A program made the translations under genes and the position numbers. Positions 33,032-45,223 of a stretch of DNA of 64,000 nt are shown here, piece by piece. The stretch's first letter is position 1. Every line of letters begins with the position of its first letter. This DNA comes from Begonia masoniana (taxonomy: Eukaryota; Streptophyta; Magnoliopsida; Cucurbitales; Begoniaceae): NCBI GenBank assembly GCA_022432975.1, contig CM039506.1, positions 21,037,053 to 21,101,052 on the forward strand. The letters are read 5' to 3'. Under the pieces are notes generated by a model that saw only the letters and a list, made by a program, of their open reading frames with translations, searched no databases and had not been told where the DNA came from.

Positions 33032-36000
33032 TCATGATACTTTGGCGAGGGTTCGGGTCGAGACACTGTGCAACAACTTTACAAACCCGAGGAAGCTTAG
33101 TTTGCCGTCCGTGTGCCTTATCCAATCATGCAGAACTGCATGAACAGGGATCGAGGGGCAGAGTCCAAGTTCCTAAAATCATTTCCAAGACTATAATCAA
33201 CATCGTTCCAAATTGAGCTCTAATTCTCATTCAAGAACAAGTTGAACTAATTTTCAGCAAAGAAATAGCCAACAAGAACTTTATAGCCGTTCACTCTTCG
33301 GCGAGAGCCGGGTCTACTTTCCTCGATGCGACTTCACGGGATATCAAAGACAAACTACATGTGATAAACCCACATTCTCGTTCACTCGAAAACATGCATA
33401 AACATAATTAAACTCAACAAGTAATAACTTCTTGTCAACCTTCATTTAGATTAGTAATTCATTATGATTCTTTTAATGCAAAGTTTTACTCACAGAAGCA
33501 AGTTCTTCAATCACAATAGCTCTGTTTCCATCCTTTTCAAATAGATCAAATGCACAACGAGCGTGCCATTCCCAGTTATCGAGGGCCTCCAGCTGATGAA
33601 CACTCAATGAAGCCGCACAAAATTCTTCGAAGTCCATCCCTTTGTATTGCAGTGTATTTAGCTGTGGTGAAATAAAATTAACCATCCAGTTACTATATAA
33701 AGCTGTAAGTTATGATAGACCCACCAATATTGAACAAAAAAAAAAATCTAGAAAATGAGTCATTACTGCCATGGCATAATCAAGGAGACGAGAGTCCTTC
33801 ATAGCATCCGTTGTGTGTTTCACGAGGGCCTGGTCAAAACAAATCATATATTAACTGAAGTCTACTAAAATGGTGTTAAATTTTATTCATTTGGTTGAAC
33901 CAACCGCCTTGACATTGTCTAAGGTGATACGACCGTCTCTGTTTGGGTCTAAATGAGCAAACTGCTCGTTGAAGTAAGAGAGTTCATCAGACGTTAACGT
34001 CTTAGACAAGGCCTGCAAAATTTTGTTGATGAAGATCCTCAAAAAGAAAGGACTGCTCTTTCAAGTTTCAATGAATGGAAATAACATCATATATACCCGC
34101 AAAGCAGCCTTACGCAGAGGCGATGATCGAACAAAAGCCTTCATGAGCTTGAAAATTAAGATATCTAAAGGAACTTTTACCCCATTATGTCGTCTGGTCC
34201 AAGGATGGCCTGAAAAAATAAAATGGCTAGACACTGATGACGCCGATTCTAGAGACTTGTTTAAACAATGGGATCACTTACATAATGCTTGAGCAGCTGT
34301 TAATCGTTTCCGTGGGTCCTTCATTAGTAAGCGCCTGACAAAGTCCGTGGCTTCTGTAGATAATGAAGGCCATGGTGGTTCTTCAAAATTTGGATCTGCC
34401 TTTAACACGGACCTGAAAATTCCAGACTCAGTTCTAGCCCAAAATGGACGGCTCCCGCATAAAAGAATGTATGCTATTACGCCTATACTCCATACATCAG
34501 CCTCTGTGCTGTAAGATCTATGTAGAACTTCAGGTGCAACATAGTATGCACTTCCCACAATGTCATTCAGTCTTTCATCTGAAACCCACTAGTAAAAATT
34601 TCATCCTGAGAAGAGAATGACAACAAATATGGGGAATAAATAGTAAAAGGTAGACATACCTGGCTTTACTAAGTCGGATAAGCCAAAGTCTATTGCTTTC
34701 AAATGAGATTTCTCATCCGCTGTTACGTACAAAAAGTTCTGCATAAGAGAGTAAATATGTCGGCATCATGAAGTTCAAAGATCCTGTTTCTATCGGTAAA
34801 AGGCACGTAAATTGAAAAATTTGTGTATAAAGGAAGAGAAGAATTAAAAAAAAAAAACTCAATCCCACTAGAAACTGTACAAATAGAATTCATAAACTAA
34901 CATTTCCTTACAAAAAGAGTATTACAAGAAGAAAGTCTAAATGCCTCCACATCAAAGAACTCATCTTCGAAAACCACACCATTCCACTTGATCCAAATGC
35001 ATCAAAACAGGAATGTGGCATGGGTCTGACAATGCTTTTCTTTCCCACACCCTAACGCTCCCAGAAAAAACTACTAAACAGTTAAATATTTTGGAAATAA
35101 ACTTGATATTCTTTTGGTTAGTCATATATGTATGAAAAGTCATATTAGGAGACGTGATTGATGTATGTGCATGCATTCGAATAATTTATGTACTTAAGTG
35201 GTCATATATTGGATTATGCATCTACCCAAGAATCCTATATATTATGTAAAGTTGGTTTAGAGAAGTTGTGTCGGTAGGGAATGACACTCAAATAGTGTTT
35301 ATTTTTTGGAGAAGAAGAAAGATGGACATTGAACAACAATCTTCTGAAATGTATTTCTATATCTTCCTTTTTCTCTTTTAACAATGAAACATATTTCAAT
35401 ATTTATAGTGTCATTCTTGACTCTTGACATTCATACAATTAAACATACTTAAAACCCGGAATACAAAACATCACATTTATTCATAACTCTTCATTACTAA
35501 AATGGTCATAACTTCTTCTCGAGAACTCCAAACGGCTTGAAACTTGAATCATTTGAGAGTAGACTTCTGGGGCTTCAAATCCATAGGTCATACGTTAAAA
35601 ATGAATGCCGTTTGGCCCTTCCAATTCTTGTTCGAAACAGCCCTTATGAAATTGTTGTTTGAGTTTAATTCTCAACAAATTCCTCCCTTGAGCTCAAACT
35701 CTTTTGATCTTTCATTCCGATTTTCTCCTTCAAGTACTCAAACAGCACTCTTGGAAGCAGCTTTGTAAAGATGTCTGTAGCATGATCACGACTCGCAACA
35801 TGAGTCATTTGCACTTCTCTGTTTTTTTTCACGTGTTCCCTAATAAAATAGAAACGAACATCTATATGCTTACTCCTTTCATGGCAAACTGGATTCTCTG
35901 TCAACTCAATAGCTGATATGTTGTCGACTCATATTTCGGTTGCCTCATGTTGCCGGAGATTTAACTTGTGTAGCAAATTTCTTATCCAAATTGCGTGGCG

Positions 36001-39000
36001 CACACACTAAGATGCTGCCACATACTCTGCCTCACATGTTGACAAAGTCACGATCGGCTGCTTCTTTGAGAGCCATGTAAATGCCGTGTCCCCCATATAG
36101 AATACGAATCCTGCTATACTTTTTCGATCATCTACATCTTCGCACCAATCACTATCGGAGTAACCAATCAGCTTGTATTCGTCTGTCTTTGTAGAGAGTA
36201 ACCCGAGTGACTCTGTTCCTTGAATGTGGCGAAAATTCTCTTAACAGCTTTTAGGTGCGAGTGTTTTGGAGCCTCCATGTATCGGCTCACTATGCCGACA
36301 CTATATGCAATGTTCGGCCTTTTACTTGTGAGATACCGTAGACTCTAAAACCAAACTACGGTAGCCACTTGCGTTTACTTGATCTACTCCTTCAAACTTA
36401 AAGAGTTTTGTACCGAGCTCCATCGGTGTTTCTATCGGCTTGCAATTTTTCATTTTGTTCTTTTTCAAAATATCCTTCGCATATGCTTATTGTGACACAA
36501 AAAATTTCAAATTTTCTTTATCTAATCTCAAGACCAAGAAAGTAGTTCATCAATTTCAAATCCGTCATTTCGAACTCCTGCGTCATAGCTTCTTTGAAAT
36601 CTTTTATGATATCCTTGTTGTTCCCCGTGAAGATAAGATCATTAACATAAAGAACAACAAGTAGCAAGTTCTCTTCTTCTTTCTTCACGTACAACGTGTG
36701 CTCATAGGGACATTGTGTGAATCCATTCTTCTTGAAGTAGGTGTCGATTCGGGTGTTCCATGGTCGAGGTGCTTGCTTTAACCCGTATAGTGCCTTCTTT
36801 AATTTCAGCACTTTGCTTCCCTTCCCAGCTTTCATATACCTAGGCAGTTGCTCTGCGTAAACTTCCTCTTCAAGCACTCCATTTAGAAATGCAGATTTCA
36901 CGTCCATTTAATAGATCGACCAGTTGAATTGTGCCGCCTGAGAAATAAGAAGTCGAATTGTCTCCTTTCTTGTAACCGGAGCAAAAACTTCATCATAGTC
37001 AATTCCCGCCTTTTGTTTGTAGCCTTTTGCAACTAGGCGTGCTTTGTATCTTTCAATCTTTCTTTGGACATTCATCTTTTTCTTGTATACCCATTTGACT
37101 CCTATGGGCATACATCCTTCTGGCAACTCTACCAAGTCCCACGTTTCATTTCTTTCGATTGCTTTCATCTCTTCATCCATCGCCACTTTCCATTTCTTGT
37201 CTCTCATGGCCTCCTCAAAAATAATATTCTCTGCATCTGTCAATAAGCAAACCAAGTGTACCTCGTTTGTCAAGTTGTATAGATCTTGTAGACTCCTCAT
37301 CCTTGGTTGTCTCGGCTCTTCTTCTTCATCAGATTCTTGAGGTGTTATTAGTGTGATTATTTGTGCAGCGACTGTTGATTCTTTTTTTTTTTTTTTTTGT
37401 CTTGTGTCGCCTCTTTTTTATTCTTCCAATCCCATGTACTTTCTTCATTCACTTGTACATCTCGGCTCACAACCACCTTTTTGTTAATTGGATTGAATAA
37501 CTTGAAAGCCTTCATCTTCTCGTCATACCTGATGAACATATATTTCTTGCTTTTGTCATCGAGTTTGGTTCTTCTTTGGTCTGGTGCGTGCGCGTAGGCC
37601 ACACTACCAAAAACTTTAAAATGAGATACAGTTGGTTTATAACCGCTCCAGGCTTCTTGTGGTGCTTGATTCGCCAATCTTGTATGCGAGTAACGATTTT
37701 GCACATATACGACAAATTGCACTACTTCAACCCAAAATTTTTTTGGCATATCTTTACTCTTCAACATTGACCGAACCATATCAAGAATCGTTTGGTTTTT
37801 TCTTTCGGCTACACCGTTTTGCTGAGGTGAGTAGGGTGCGGTCAAGAACCTTTTGGTCCCTTGTTCCTCACAATCGCTTGTGAAGGCAGCCGACATATAC
37901 TCTCTGCCTCTATCCGACCGCAAACCCTTGATGTAAAGACCGGTCATTTTCTCCAATAACACCTTGAATTTTTTGAACACCTCCAATGCTTCCGACTTTT
38001 CCTTCAAAAAATAAACCCAAGTTTTTCTTGTGTAATCGTCAATGAAAATGATGAAATACCTCTTCTCACTAAGAGACTTCGGCGTGATCGTGTAACGACC
38101 CATTTTCCCAGCAAGATATTGTCTGCTCTGGGGATTGGGCCGTAGCCCAATATGCTCCCCTCACAGCTTTGTTTGGCGAGGACTTCCCAGTCGGTCACCC
38201 AACCTGATACTACTCTCGCCGAAGCACTTTTAACTTAGGAGTTCTTATGGGATCCGTTGCCAATTGTGCTCCAAAACGCGTCTTGCTATTTTGGGAGGGT
38301 CTCTTTACATATGTTTAATTTCCACATACTTCCTTAAGCGATGTGAGATTGTGACGACCCCCTTTTTACGACCCGTCACCTTCAGGTTCGCCCGCGCGGA
38401 CCTACCGCCATCCGGGTTCCGGTTCGTGCAGCCATCGTACACATACTTACACATCCGGGTTATCATAATCAACCCCCCTCGGGGGCCCAACGTCCTCGTT
38501 GGCCACATTTCCGGTTGGGTACAGGCTCTGATACCAATTGTGCCGACTCATTTTCCCAGCAAGATATTGTCCGCTCTGGGGATTGGGCCGTAGCCCAATA
38601 TCCTCCCCTCACGGCTTTGTTTGGCGAGGACTTCCCAGTCGGTCACCCAACCTGGTACTACTCTCGCCGAAGCACTTTTAGCTTCGGAGTTCTTATGGGA
38701 TCCGTTGTCAATTGTGCTCCAAAACGCGTCTTGCTATTTTGGGAGGGTATCTTTACATATGTTTAATTTCCACATACTTCCTTAGCGTGTGAGATTGTGA
38801 CGACCCCCTCCCCCCTCGTGGGCCCAACGTCCTCGTTGGCCACTTTCGGTTGGGTACAGGCTCTGATACCATTTGTGCCGACTCATTTTCCCAGCAAGAT
38901 ATGTCCGCTCTGGGATTGGGCCGTAGCCCAATATCCTCCCTCACGGCTTTGTTTGGCGAGGACTTCCCAGTCGGTCACCCAACCTGGTACTACTCTCGCC

Positions 39001-42000
39001 GAAGCACTTTTAGCTTCGGAGTTCTTATGGGATCCGTTGTCAATTGTGCTCCAAAACGCGTCTTGCTATTTTGGGAGGGTATCTTTACATATGTTTCATT
39101 TCCACATACTTCCCCAAGCGATGTGGGATTGTGACGACCCCCTTTTTACTACCCGTCACCTTCCGGTTCGCCCGCGCAGACCTACCGCCATCCGGGTTCC
39201 GGTTCATGCAGCCATCGTACACATACTTACACATCCGGGTTATCACAGATCGGGCCACATATGTCGGTGTGTACCAACTGAAGAGATCTTCTTGCACGAT
39301 ATTCCGCCTTCTTTTGAAATGCACTCCTTGCATGCTTGACAAGTACATATCCTTCGTAAAATTTCTTGGCATAGTCCATGTCCAGTAACCCGTGAACCAT
39401 TTCTTTTTTTGCTAACTCCTTTAGGCCATCGTAATGTAAGTGTCCGTACTGTAAATGTCACAGCCATGTTTTGTCCTCCATGTTGACTGCAAACACCTTT
39501 CTCGCACATTTTTCAATTTGAGCATGAACATACTATTCTTGGCCATCTCCACGTCTGCGAGTAATCGACCATTTTTATCCTTCAAGTGCAATATCCGTTC
39601 TTTCATCAGGACCAAATATCATTTCTCAAATATTAACCCTATGCTAAGAATGCTACTTTTCAAGTTGGGTACATAGTAAACATTTTCTATTGATCATTCT
39701 TTTGGGCAAAACATATTTTTCCTCGGCCTTTGACTTGAACCTTCGACACTTCTCCAAAAGACACGTGTCCATCTTTTATCTCTTGTATATCAAAAAAGAG
39801 ATGTTTGTGTCCACACATATGATTGCTAGCACCGGTGTCGAGATACCATATCGTGTCGCTATCCGAAGTGGAACCCTTTTAAGCCATCATGAGAACACCG
39901 TCGTCCTTCGTCTCATCTTCCGTGACCAAATTCACATTTTCGTCCACTTTCTTCTGGGAATAACACTCCTTTGCATAGTGTCTATACTTGCCGCAGCTGT
40001 AACACTCAACATTTGAGCGATTCGACGGGTCACCTTTCCCATGATTTTGTCCTTGTCCACGCCAATTTTGTTGACTCATCTTGGTCTTTTCTTCATGATT
40101 GTTTCCGCAATCGCGGCTTCCACCGCGACTGAAATCACAACCTCTACAGTCGCGTCCTCTTTCTCGATTGTTCGTGTTCATTGCATTGTCCTCCTTGATA
40201 GTCATCATTGTTTGTAAGGCCTCCTTCAAGACCTCTTGTTTCTTCTTGATCTTTCGTCGTTCATGTGCCTCAAGGGAACCAGCGAGATCATCGATGGTCA
40301 TTTCTTCCAAGTTTCTCGATTCCTCGATTGCACATACAACATTCTAGAAATTCTCCATTAATAACCGAAGAATTTTCTCTACGACCCCTTGCATCTGTGA
40401 GAGTTTCTCCATTGCGTTTGAGTTTATTCACCACCGTTTGCACATGCGTTATGTAGGTTGATATGTCTTCTGTCTCCTTCATTTCATAGTCTCCAACTCG
40501 CCTCGAAGAGTTTGAAGCCGCACTTGTTTAACTCGGTCGGCACCCTTGTGCACCTTTTGCAAAATGTCTCATGCTTCTTTCAAAGTTGATGCACCAGCAA
40601 TCTTCTCAAAACCCGACTCCTCTAGTGATTGAAACAAAATATAGAGAGCGGTCTTATCCTTCACTCGCGTTTCTTTCAACGCTTTTGATTGATTCGCCGT
40701 CAAGGAATCAATAGCTTCCACCTCCGTGAAACTGGTTTCGACAACTTCCCATGCATTTTGTGCGCCGAGCAATGCACGCATTTGAATACTCTAATTGTCG
40801 TAGTTCGTCTTGGTGAGTCGTGGCAATGGCAGCAGCATTTGCCCCAACGGTGTTCTCTTGTAGTCAGACATGGCTCTGATACCAATTTGACACTCAAATA
40901 GTGTTTATTTTTTGGAGAGGAAGAAAGATGGACACTAAACAACAATCTTCTAAAATGTATTTCTATATCTTCCCTTATCTCTTTTGACAATGAAACATAT
41001 TGCAATATTTATAGTATCATGTTTGACTCTTGATATTCATACAATTAAACATATTTAAAACCCAGAATACAAAACATCACATTTATTCCTAACTCTTCAT
41101 TACTAAAACGATCATAACTTCTTCTAGAGAACTCCAAACGACTTGAAACTTGAACCATTCAAAAGTAGACTTTTGGGGCTTCAAATCCATAGTGATACGT
41201 TAAAAATGAATGTCGTTTGTCCTTTCAAATTCTTGTTCGAAACAGCCCTTACAAAATTGTTGTTTGAGTTTAATTCTCAACAGGGATGGCCCCCAAAAGG
41301 GTACCAAAGAGGGCCGGATCAAGTAAATTAGAGAAAATTTTCATTAACTAATTATTCATCATTCATTCGTAAAATCTGTCTTATTTTATTTTCAACAAAT
41401 TGGTTTTAGAACATATTGCTCTTCACATTTTTCAACAAAATCATCACCCAGCAAATGTGATCAATCAATTACCCAAGTCCTTAAAATCAGTGATTCTAGA
41501 ATGCAATCGAGCATTTTCTTATGAGCATGAAGCACATGTAATAGGGATGACAAAACTTCTCTTCTTCAACCGAGCGACAAACAAATCATGTCAAAAACAC
41601 CACAGTCGAACAAGCCTTCAAACACACGTGCTAGAGATGTTTCGAAAGGCATAAAAAATTGTTTCTCAGTATATTTGCTAATCAGTATTCTCCTTTTTTC
41701 TCAAGCAAAAAAAAAAAAAAAAAAACTTCTGAGAACTTAAGAGACAATAAGTGGAACCACATTTGAAATCACACTAGTATCTTATTTTGTGATGGTTGCA
41801 CAAGTCTTTCACACTAAAAAATCATTATGCAATTAACAATATCAAAGAGGAAAGGGTAGTCCATTTGACCTCTGGTTTAAGATCTCGATGAACCACGCCT
41901 TGGAGATGACAAAACGCAGCCACGCTTAGTATCTGCACAATAACTTCTTTTGCTTCATCTTCCGAGTATTTCCCACCCCTGCAAAAACAATAACATCAGT

Positions 42001-43712
42001 AGAAAATGATGACAGTAATGCAGTTCAAAAGTACTATTTTCACTAAAGGAAAAGGACATTAAAAATGAAGTACCTTGAAAGTATTCTATCTAGAAGCTCT
42101 CCTCCTTCACATAACCTGTAAGTCATAAAAATTGTTGCCTCAAATCAGATCCAAATAAAAGTTCGTATAAAACTGTCAAGATCCACTGATTTCTTCCTTT
42201 CATCTATGGTAGGACACAAATGAAAGTAGAAGGATGGATGAGACTTCTAGAAACAATGCTTTGCTACAAGCTTACTCCATTACTATGTAGACATTCTCGT
42301 TGTCCTCAAATGCATCGTAAAACTGTACTAAGTTTGAATGGCCTGACAGGGCTCGCAATATTTTCACCTCCCTTCTAACATCCTCAATGGCTATAGCTGT
42401 TGTCATCTGACAAAGAAAAGTAGATCACCACAAGGTAAACAAATGAGTAGATGTGATAATAGAAAGTATTTTCCTTTCTTCAATTACAGATTCATGTAAA
42501 ATAATGACCTCAATCATATTGCCAAATTCCAATAAAAAAGAATGAAATCAAAGGAGTGGAAAATCGACATCAAATGATCTGATAAACGAGAGAATTTTAT
42601 TCAATATGGTTGCTACAAATGGTATTAGAATAAGTCACCTCCTACGAAAACCTCGACCGATTGGAACTCATTTGGGAAGACCGCCTTTCCAGATGGGACA
42701 ACTTTGAGGTATAAAGTTATGCCAGCTACATAAACCAGTTCGACGAGGACACCAATTACACGGGGAGGAAACTTAGATGATCATAAGCTAACACACTCGG
42801 TATTAGCTAAGGGAAGTGGTTTAATGAGATCTGTAAAGTAGGGTTGCAAACTAACAAATGAAGATTCAAGAATAAGTCACCCAAGAAAGTTGACTTCCAT
42901 CTTAAAAGAACCAGCAGAAAAACACGCAAAATGGACTGTTTATAGTTTCATTTTTAGGTGATGAAAAAGGGTGATCTCGCAGCAACCTGGATAGATAATG
43001 AACTCGGGCATGGCATAAAACATGATCAAAACAAGTCATAGATGATCGTCTCATAAAATTCACATCGAGACTAAAGAAAATAAGCTTGAATATAGAATTA
43101 GCGTAAAAGCAATTATATATTTATATCTTCAAAGAAGAAAGAACCAACCTTAGCTTTTGGAATTATCTTAACTGCAACTTGCTGTCCTTTGTGCTCTCCC
43201 TTCTTAAACCTTGCAGAACATGTATATCCAAAATGCCCTCTCCCAACTTCTTTCCCTATCTCCAATCTATTCGTAATCTCTTTAGAATACCCAAACTTTT
43301 TATCCAAATCAACCCCAGTTTTTTCGTCTCCATCCTCCATAATTGCAGCACTCGCGGCAGACTTTCTCCCATGCCGCCTTGCTAGCACGGCTCGTATATG
43401 CTTAGTGGGTGAGGGTGGAGGAAACGGCCGCCGGAGAAACCTCCCGGGGGTGGAGCTGGCGCTTTTCGTCCCTCCCGGAGCCGGAGACGGGGACTTCTTG
43501 TTATTTTTCTTCTGGGAAAAGTGGGCAGGGCTGGGGCTGAAGAAAGAGTAGAAAGGAGATGGAGATTGTTGTCCGGCATTGAATTCATCTTTCCGGTGAG
43601 GAGTTGGCACGCATTTGGGAGTTTGAACTGGAATGGGATCAACTTGGTCACTTGAATCTCTTGGAGAATATGGGTTTCGCTTAGTAGGTGGCTTTGAGAT
43701 GCAAATACCCAT
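33032..43712 (-). CDS. CRK: CDPK-related protein kinase (CRK family), 11 exons, 604 aa
   Basis: Minus-strand exons: 43712-43149, 42406-42276, 42115-42074, 41978-41870, 34738-34660, 34578-34282, 34209-34097, 34012-33905, 33829-33767, 33661-33494, 33172-33032. All have GT-AG borders and the total is 1815 nt, in frame to TGA. The start at 43712 was chosen over an ATG two codons upstream because it yields MGICISK, an N-myristoylation (Gly2) plus palmitoylation (Cys4) signal typical of membrane-anchored CRKs. Then come a Ser/Pro-rich variable region, [20 protein letters not shown] (about 96-115), and the Ser/Thr kinase domain: GRGHFG 157-162, VAVK Lys182, HRDLKPE 276-282, DFG 299-301, HPW about 409-411. 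The regulatory tail has a near-canonical EF-hand loop, [12 protein letters not shown] (467-478, Asn at position 12), and otherwise degenerate EF-hands. CRKs phosphorylate Ser/Thr with weak or no Ca2+ dependence. Intron 4 is 7.1 kb because of a Copia insertion; the exons are intact. Confidence 0.93.
35282..35677 (-). repeat. Copia 3' LTR
   Basis: 396 bp, nearly identical to 40888-41282. Bounded on the internal side by the purine tract. Confidence 0.92.
38091..39247 (-). mobile_element. Cassandra TRIM element with three LTRs, TSD GATCG
   Basis: A perfect TSD GATCG flanks it (38086-38090, 39248-39252). Structure is LTR-internal-LTR-internal-LTR: LTRs at 38091-38467, 38539-about 38808 (lacking its outer ~110 bp) and 38874-39247. 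The short internal domains each contain the tRNA-Met primer-binding site (plus-strand GGCTCTGATACCA). Each LTR carries a 5S rRNA-derived block on the minus strand (GGATCCCATAAGAACTCC ... GGGTGACC ... GGGAAGTCCTCG). This is the hallmark of Cassandra, a non-coding terminal-repeat retrotransposon in miniature. It sits in the Copia pol region. Confidence 0.92.
38176..38257 (-). repeat. 5S rRNA-derived block in Cassandra LTR (first of three)
   Basis: It runs in the minus strand from GGATCCCATAAGAACTCC through GGCGAGAGTAGTA to GGGAAGTCCTCG, matching the 3' two-thirds of plant 5S rRNA with scattered changes. Further copies are at about 38633-38706 and 38955-39050. They are LTR parts, not ribosomal genes, but may keep the internal RNA polymerase III promoter. 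Confidence 0.85.
39879..40871 (-). pseudogene. Copia gag (broken)
   Basis: It begins with ATG at 40871, immediately after the primer-binding site ([10 protein letters not shown]...). It continues with the Copia gag block [18 protein letters not shown] and ends with a CCHC zinc knuckle, [14 protein letters not shown] (near 39960-40010). Internal stops and frame changes split it into at least three pieces (to about 40569, 40482-40288, 40310-39879). It would form the nucleocapsid of the virus-like particle. Confidence 0.85.
40888..41282 (-). repeat. Copia 5' LTR
   Basis: 395 bp, followed in sense by the tRNA-Met primer-binding site at 40873-40885. Comparison with the 3' LTR shows roughly a dozen-plus differences by eye, so the insertion is not brand new. 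Confidence 0.92.
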
Positions 43713-44202
43713 CGCCAACGACCACTTTTGTGCTCAAAGAAGAATTTCAGTCACCAGAAACTTCATAAAACGAACACAGGCTGTGGTCAGATTTTCAAAG
43801 AAAATGAAAGAGAGAGAATTTCATATGTGTAATGGAGGGAAAGAGGAGAGCTTGTTGCAGAGCTGAAGAAGAAAAGAGTGCTTAAGTAGGAGAAGAGAAA
43901 TTGCAGGGCCGAGGAAGAAGAAACACAAGCTGGTTTGCCGTAGTTGGTTACAAACCACGTGTCATTCACGTGATTACCTAGCCATTGACTATTGATAGGT
44001 CCAAGATTTTTTAAGGATTAAATATAAGTAAAAAGAAAAGAAAATTGTGGTTAAAATATTTTGTATAATATAACATTTTTAACTAAATATTGTGGATTTT
44101 AAAAATAGTGCATTTTTTAATTTTTTTTATAGAAACAAATTAATGGTAGAAGAATTTCACAATAAGCTAAGTCAAGTGTAAATAAAGCTTCACTAGACTC
44201 CA
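43713..44202 (-). promoter_or_regulatory. Upstream region of the CRK gene with two G-boxes
   Basis: Two CACGTG motifs lie at 43956-43961 and 43967-43972, 11 bp apart and about 245 bp before the start codon. They sit within ACCACGTGTC and TCACGTGAT contexts typical of ABRE/bZIP or bHLH sites. A weak TATA-like TTATATTTAA (minus) is near 44015-44024. Abscisic-acid or light regulation is plausible but only inferred. The hAT element starts 9 bp beyond this region. Confidence 0.4.
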
Positions 44203-44210
44203 CTCTCAAG

Positions 44211-45215
44211 TAGGGGTGAGCAAAAACCGGTCCGGTCCGGTTTTAAGGAAGATTGAAACCAAAATAATAAAATTTGGTTTTTAATTTTTAAGACCGGGAC
44301 TGTTTTTATTTTTTCAAGGACCGGACTAGAACCGGATCCGAATTTCGGTTCCGGTTCTAATCCGGTACCGGTTTTCCCACTTTTTTTTAAGCCAAATCCA
44401 ACAATCTATATTTTGAAATCAACTAATGCACAAAAATACTCAATCTATCTCCCTATTCGGCCTCTGTTTCATACTCATGGGTCTTTCTGTACTCCTGCGC
44501 CATTGAAGCTAAACTTGGGACGCTTTCAAATGAAAAACAAAAAACTCGATCTTTTAAGGAATAAGAATTCAAAGCTGCTATGGAAGGTTTTTCTGATTAT
44601 GTGTTTGAGAAATTGCCTAGCTGATGGCTTTATAGCATCATACGACGCGAATCTGATGCGAGTAAGTAAAGAATCGGAACAGTTGTGGTACTATGTCGAT
44701 TTCACTTCCATATGTCCTTCCCCTTCTCGTATCAACTGAGCTCCAACGCGTTTGGATTGTTCGCATATTACAGGCAAGAAATCAAAAGACGAAGGTGCAA
44801 AGCAAAGGAAAGAGAGAGAGTAACGGCGTCGACGACGACGAACTGCAACTGCGCGGAGACAGACAGTCGAGCGATCTGATTTCTGAAGAGCTGAGGAGCG
44901 AACTTTGGGTAGAAAATCGAGCAGAGCTTCAGCCTTCAGCTTAGGGCTTAGGGTAGAGCAGTCGAGAGGCAGGAGCAGAGCAGTCGAGACTCGAGCAGAG
45001 CTTCAGCCTTCAGCTTAGGGCTTAGGGTAGAAAATTCGGTTCTGGGTAGAAAATTCGATTTTGCATCAATAATCCCGAAAACCGAACCGCATTTTTCGGT
45101 TCTACTTAAAAAAAACCGAATTTTGATTATTTAATTTACAAAACCGACCAGAACTGGACCAAATTTTCGGTTCCAGTCAGATTTTTCGGTCCAATCCGGT
45201 TTTTGCTCACCCCTA
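44211..45215. mobile_element. Non-autonomous hAT-type DNA transposon, 8-bp TSD CTCTCAAG
   Basis: Terminal inverted repeats TAGGGGTGAGCAAAAACCGG (44211-44230) and its exact complement (45196-45215) are flanked by the 8-bp duplication CTCTCAAG (44203-44210, 45216-45223). An 8-bp TSD with this type of terminus is the hAT mark. Subterminal zones are full of ACCGG/CCGGTT motifs, as expected of transposase-binding repeats. The centre has a duplication of GCTTCAGCCTTCAGCTTAGG (about 44929 and 45002). No transposase is encoded. Confidence 0.93.
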
Positions 45216-45223
45216 CTCTCAAG

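Larger units (their letters stand above)
35678..39878 (-). pseudogene. Copia pol (protease, integrase, RT, RNase H), interrupted
   Basis: The protease active-site region [14 protein letters not shown] is near 39805-39862. The GAG-pre-integrase part around 39250-39450 is frameshifted. The integrase core follows on the other side of the Cassandra insertion: [20 protein letters not shown] and [12 protein letters not shown] (38103-37357). The reverse transcriptase spans 37300-36518, split by one stop, with [10 protein letters not shown] and a YVNDLIF active site (usual YVDD with Asp to Asn). RNase H runs to about 35690 and ends in [17 protein letters not shown]. The active-site change and stops mark it as dead. 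Confidence 0.88.
35282..41282 (-). mobile_element. Ty1/Copia retrotransposon inside CRK intron 4
   Basis: The LTRs are 35282-35677 (3') and 40888-41282 (5'), 396 and 395 bp, highly similar, TGTTGAGAATT...GAGTGTCA in sense. Flanks are GGGAA (35277-35281) and GGGAT (41283-41287), a TSD with one change. The primer-binding site TGGTATCAGAGCC is at 40873-40885 and a polypurine tract (AAGGGAGGAATT) at 35678-35689. Pol order (protease, integrase, RT, RNase H) is Copia. It has the same orientation as the host gene. Several frames are broken and a Cassandra element sits in the pol region, so it is not autonomous. Confidence 0.93.

Noticed and set aside
33473..34558. Independent small genes with EF-hand-like or kinase-like sequence
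   Set aside because: They are exons 6 and 10 of the single CRK gene; splice borders and phases join perfectly.
38176..39050. Functional 5S rRNA genes
   Set aside because: The blocks lack the 5' third of 5S rRNA, carry substitutions, and are parts of Cassandra LTRs with primer-binding sites and a TSD.
38264..39388. Overlapping open frames on both strands over the Cassandra units
   Set aside because: The same frames repeat in each LTR copy and contain the 5S-derived block; non-coding element.
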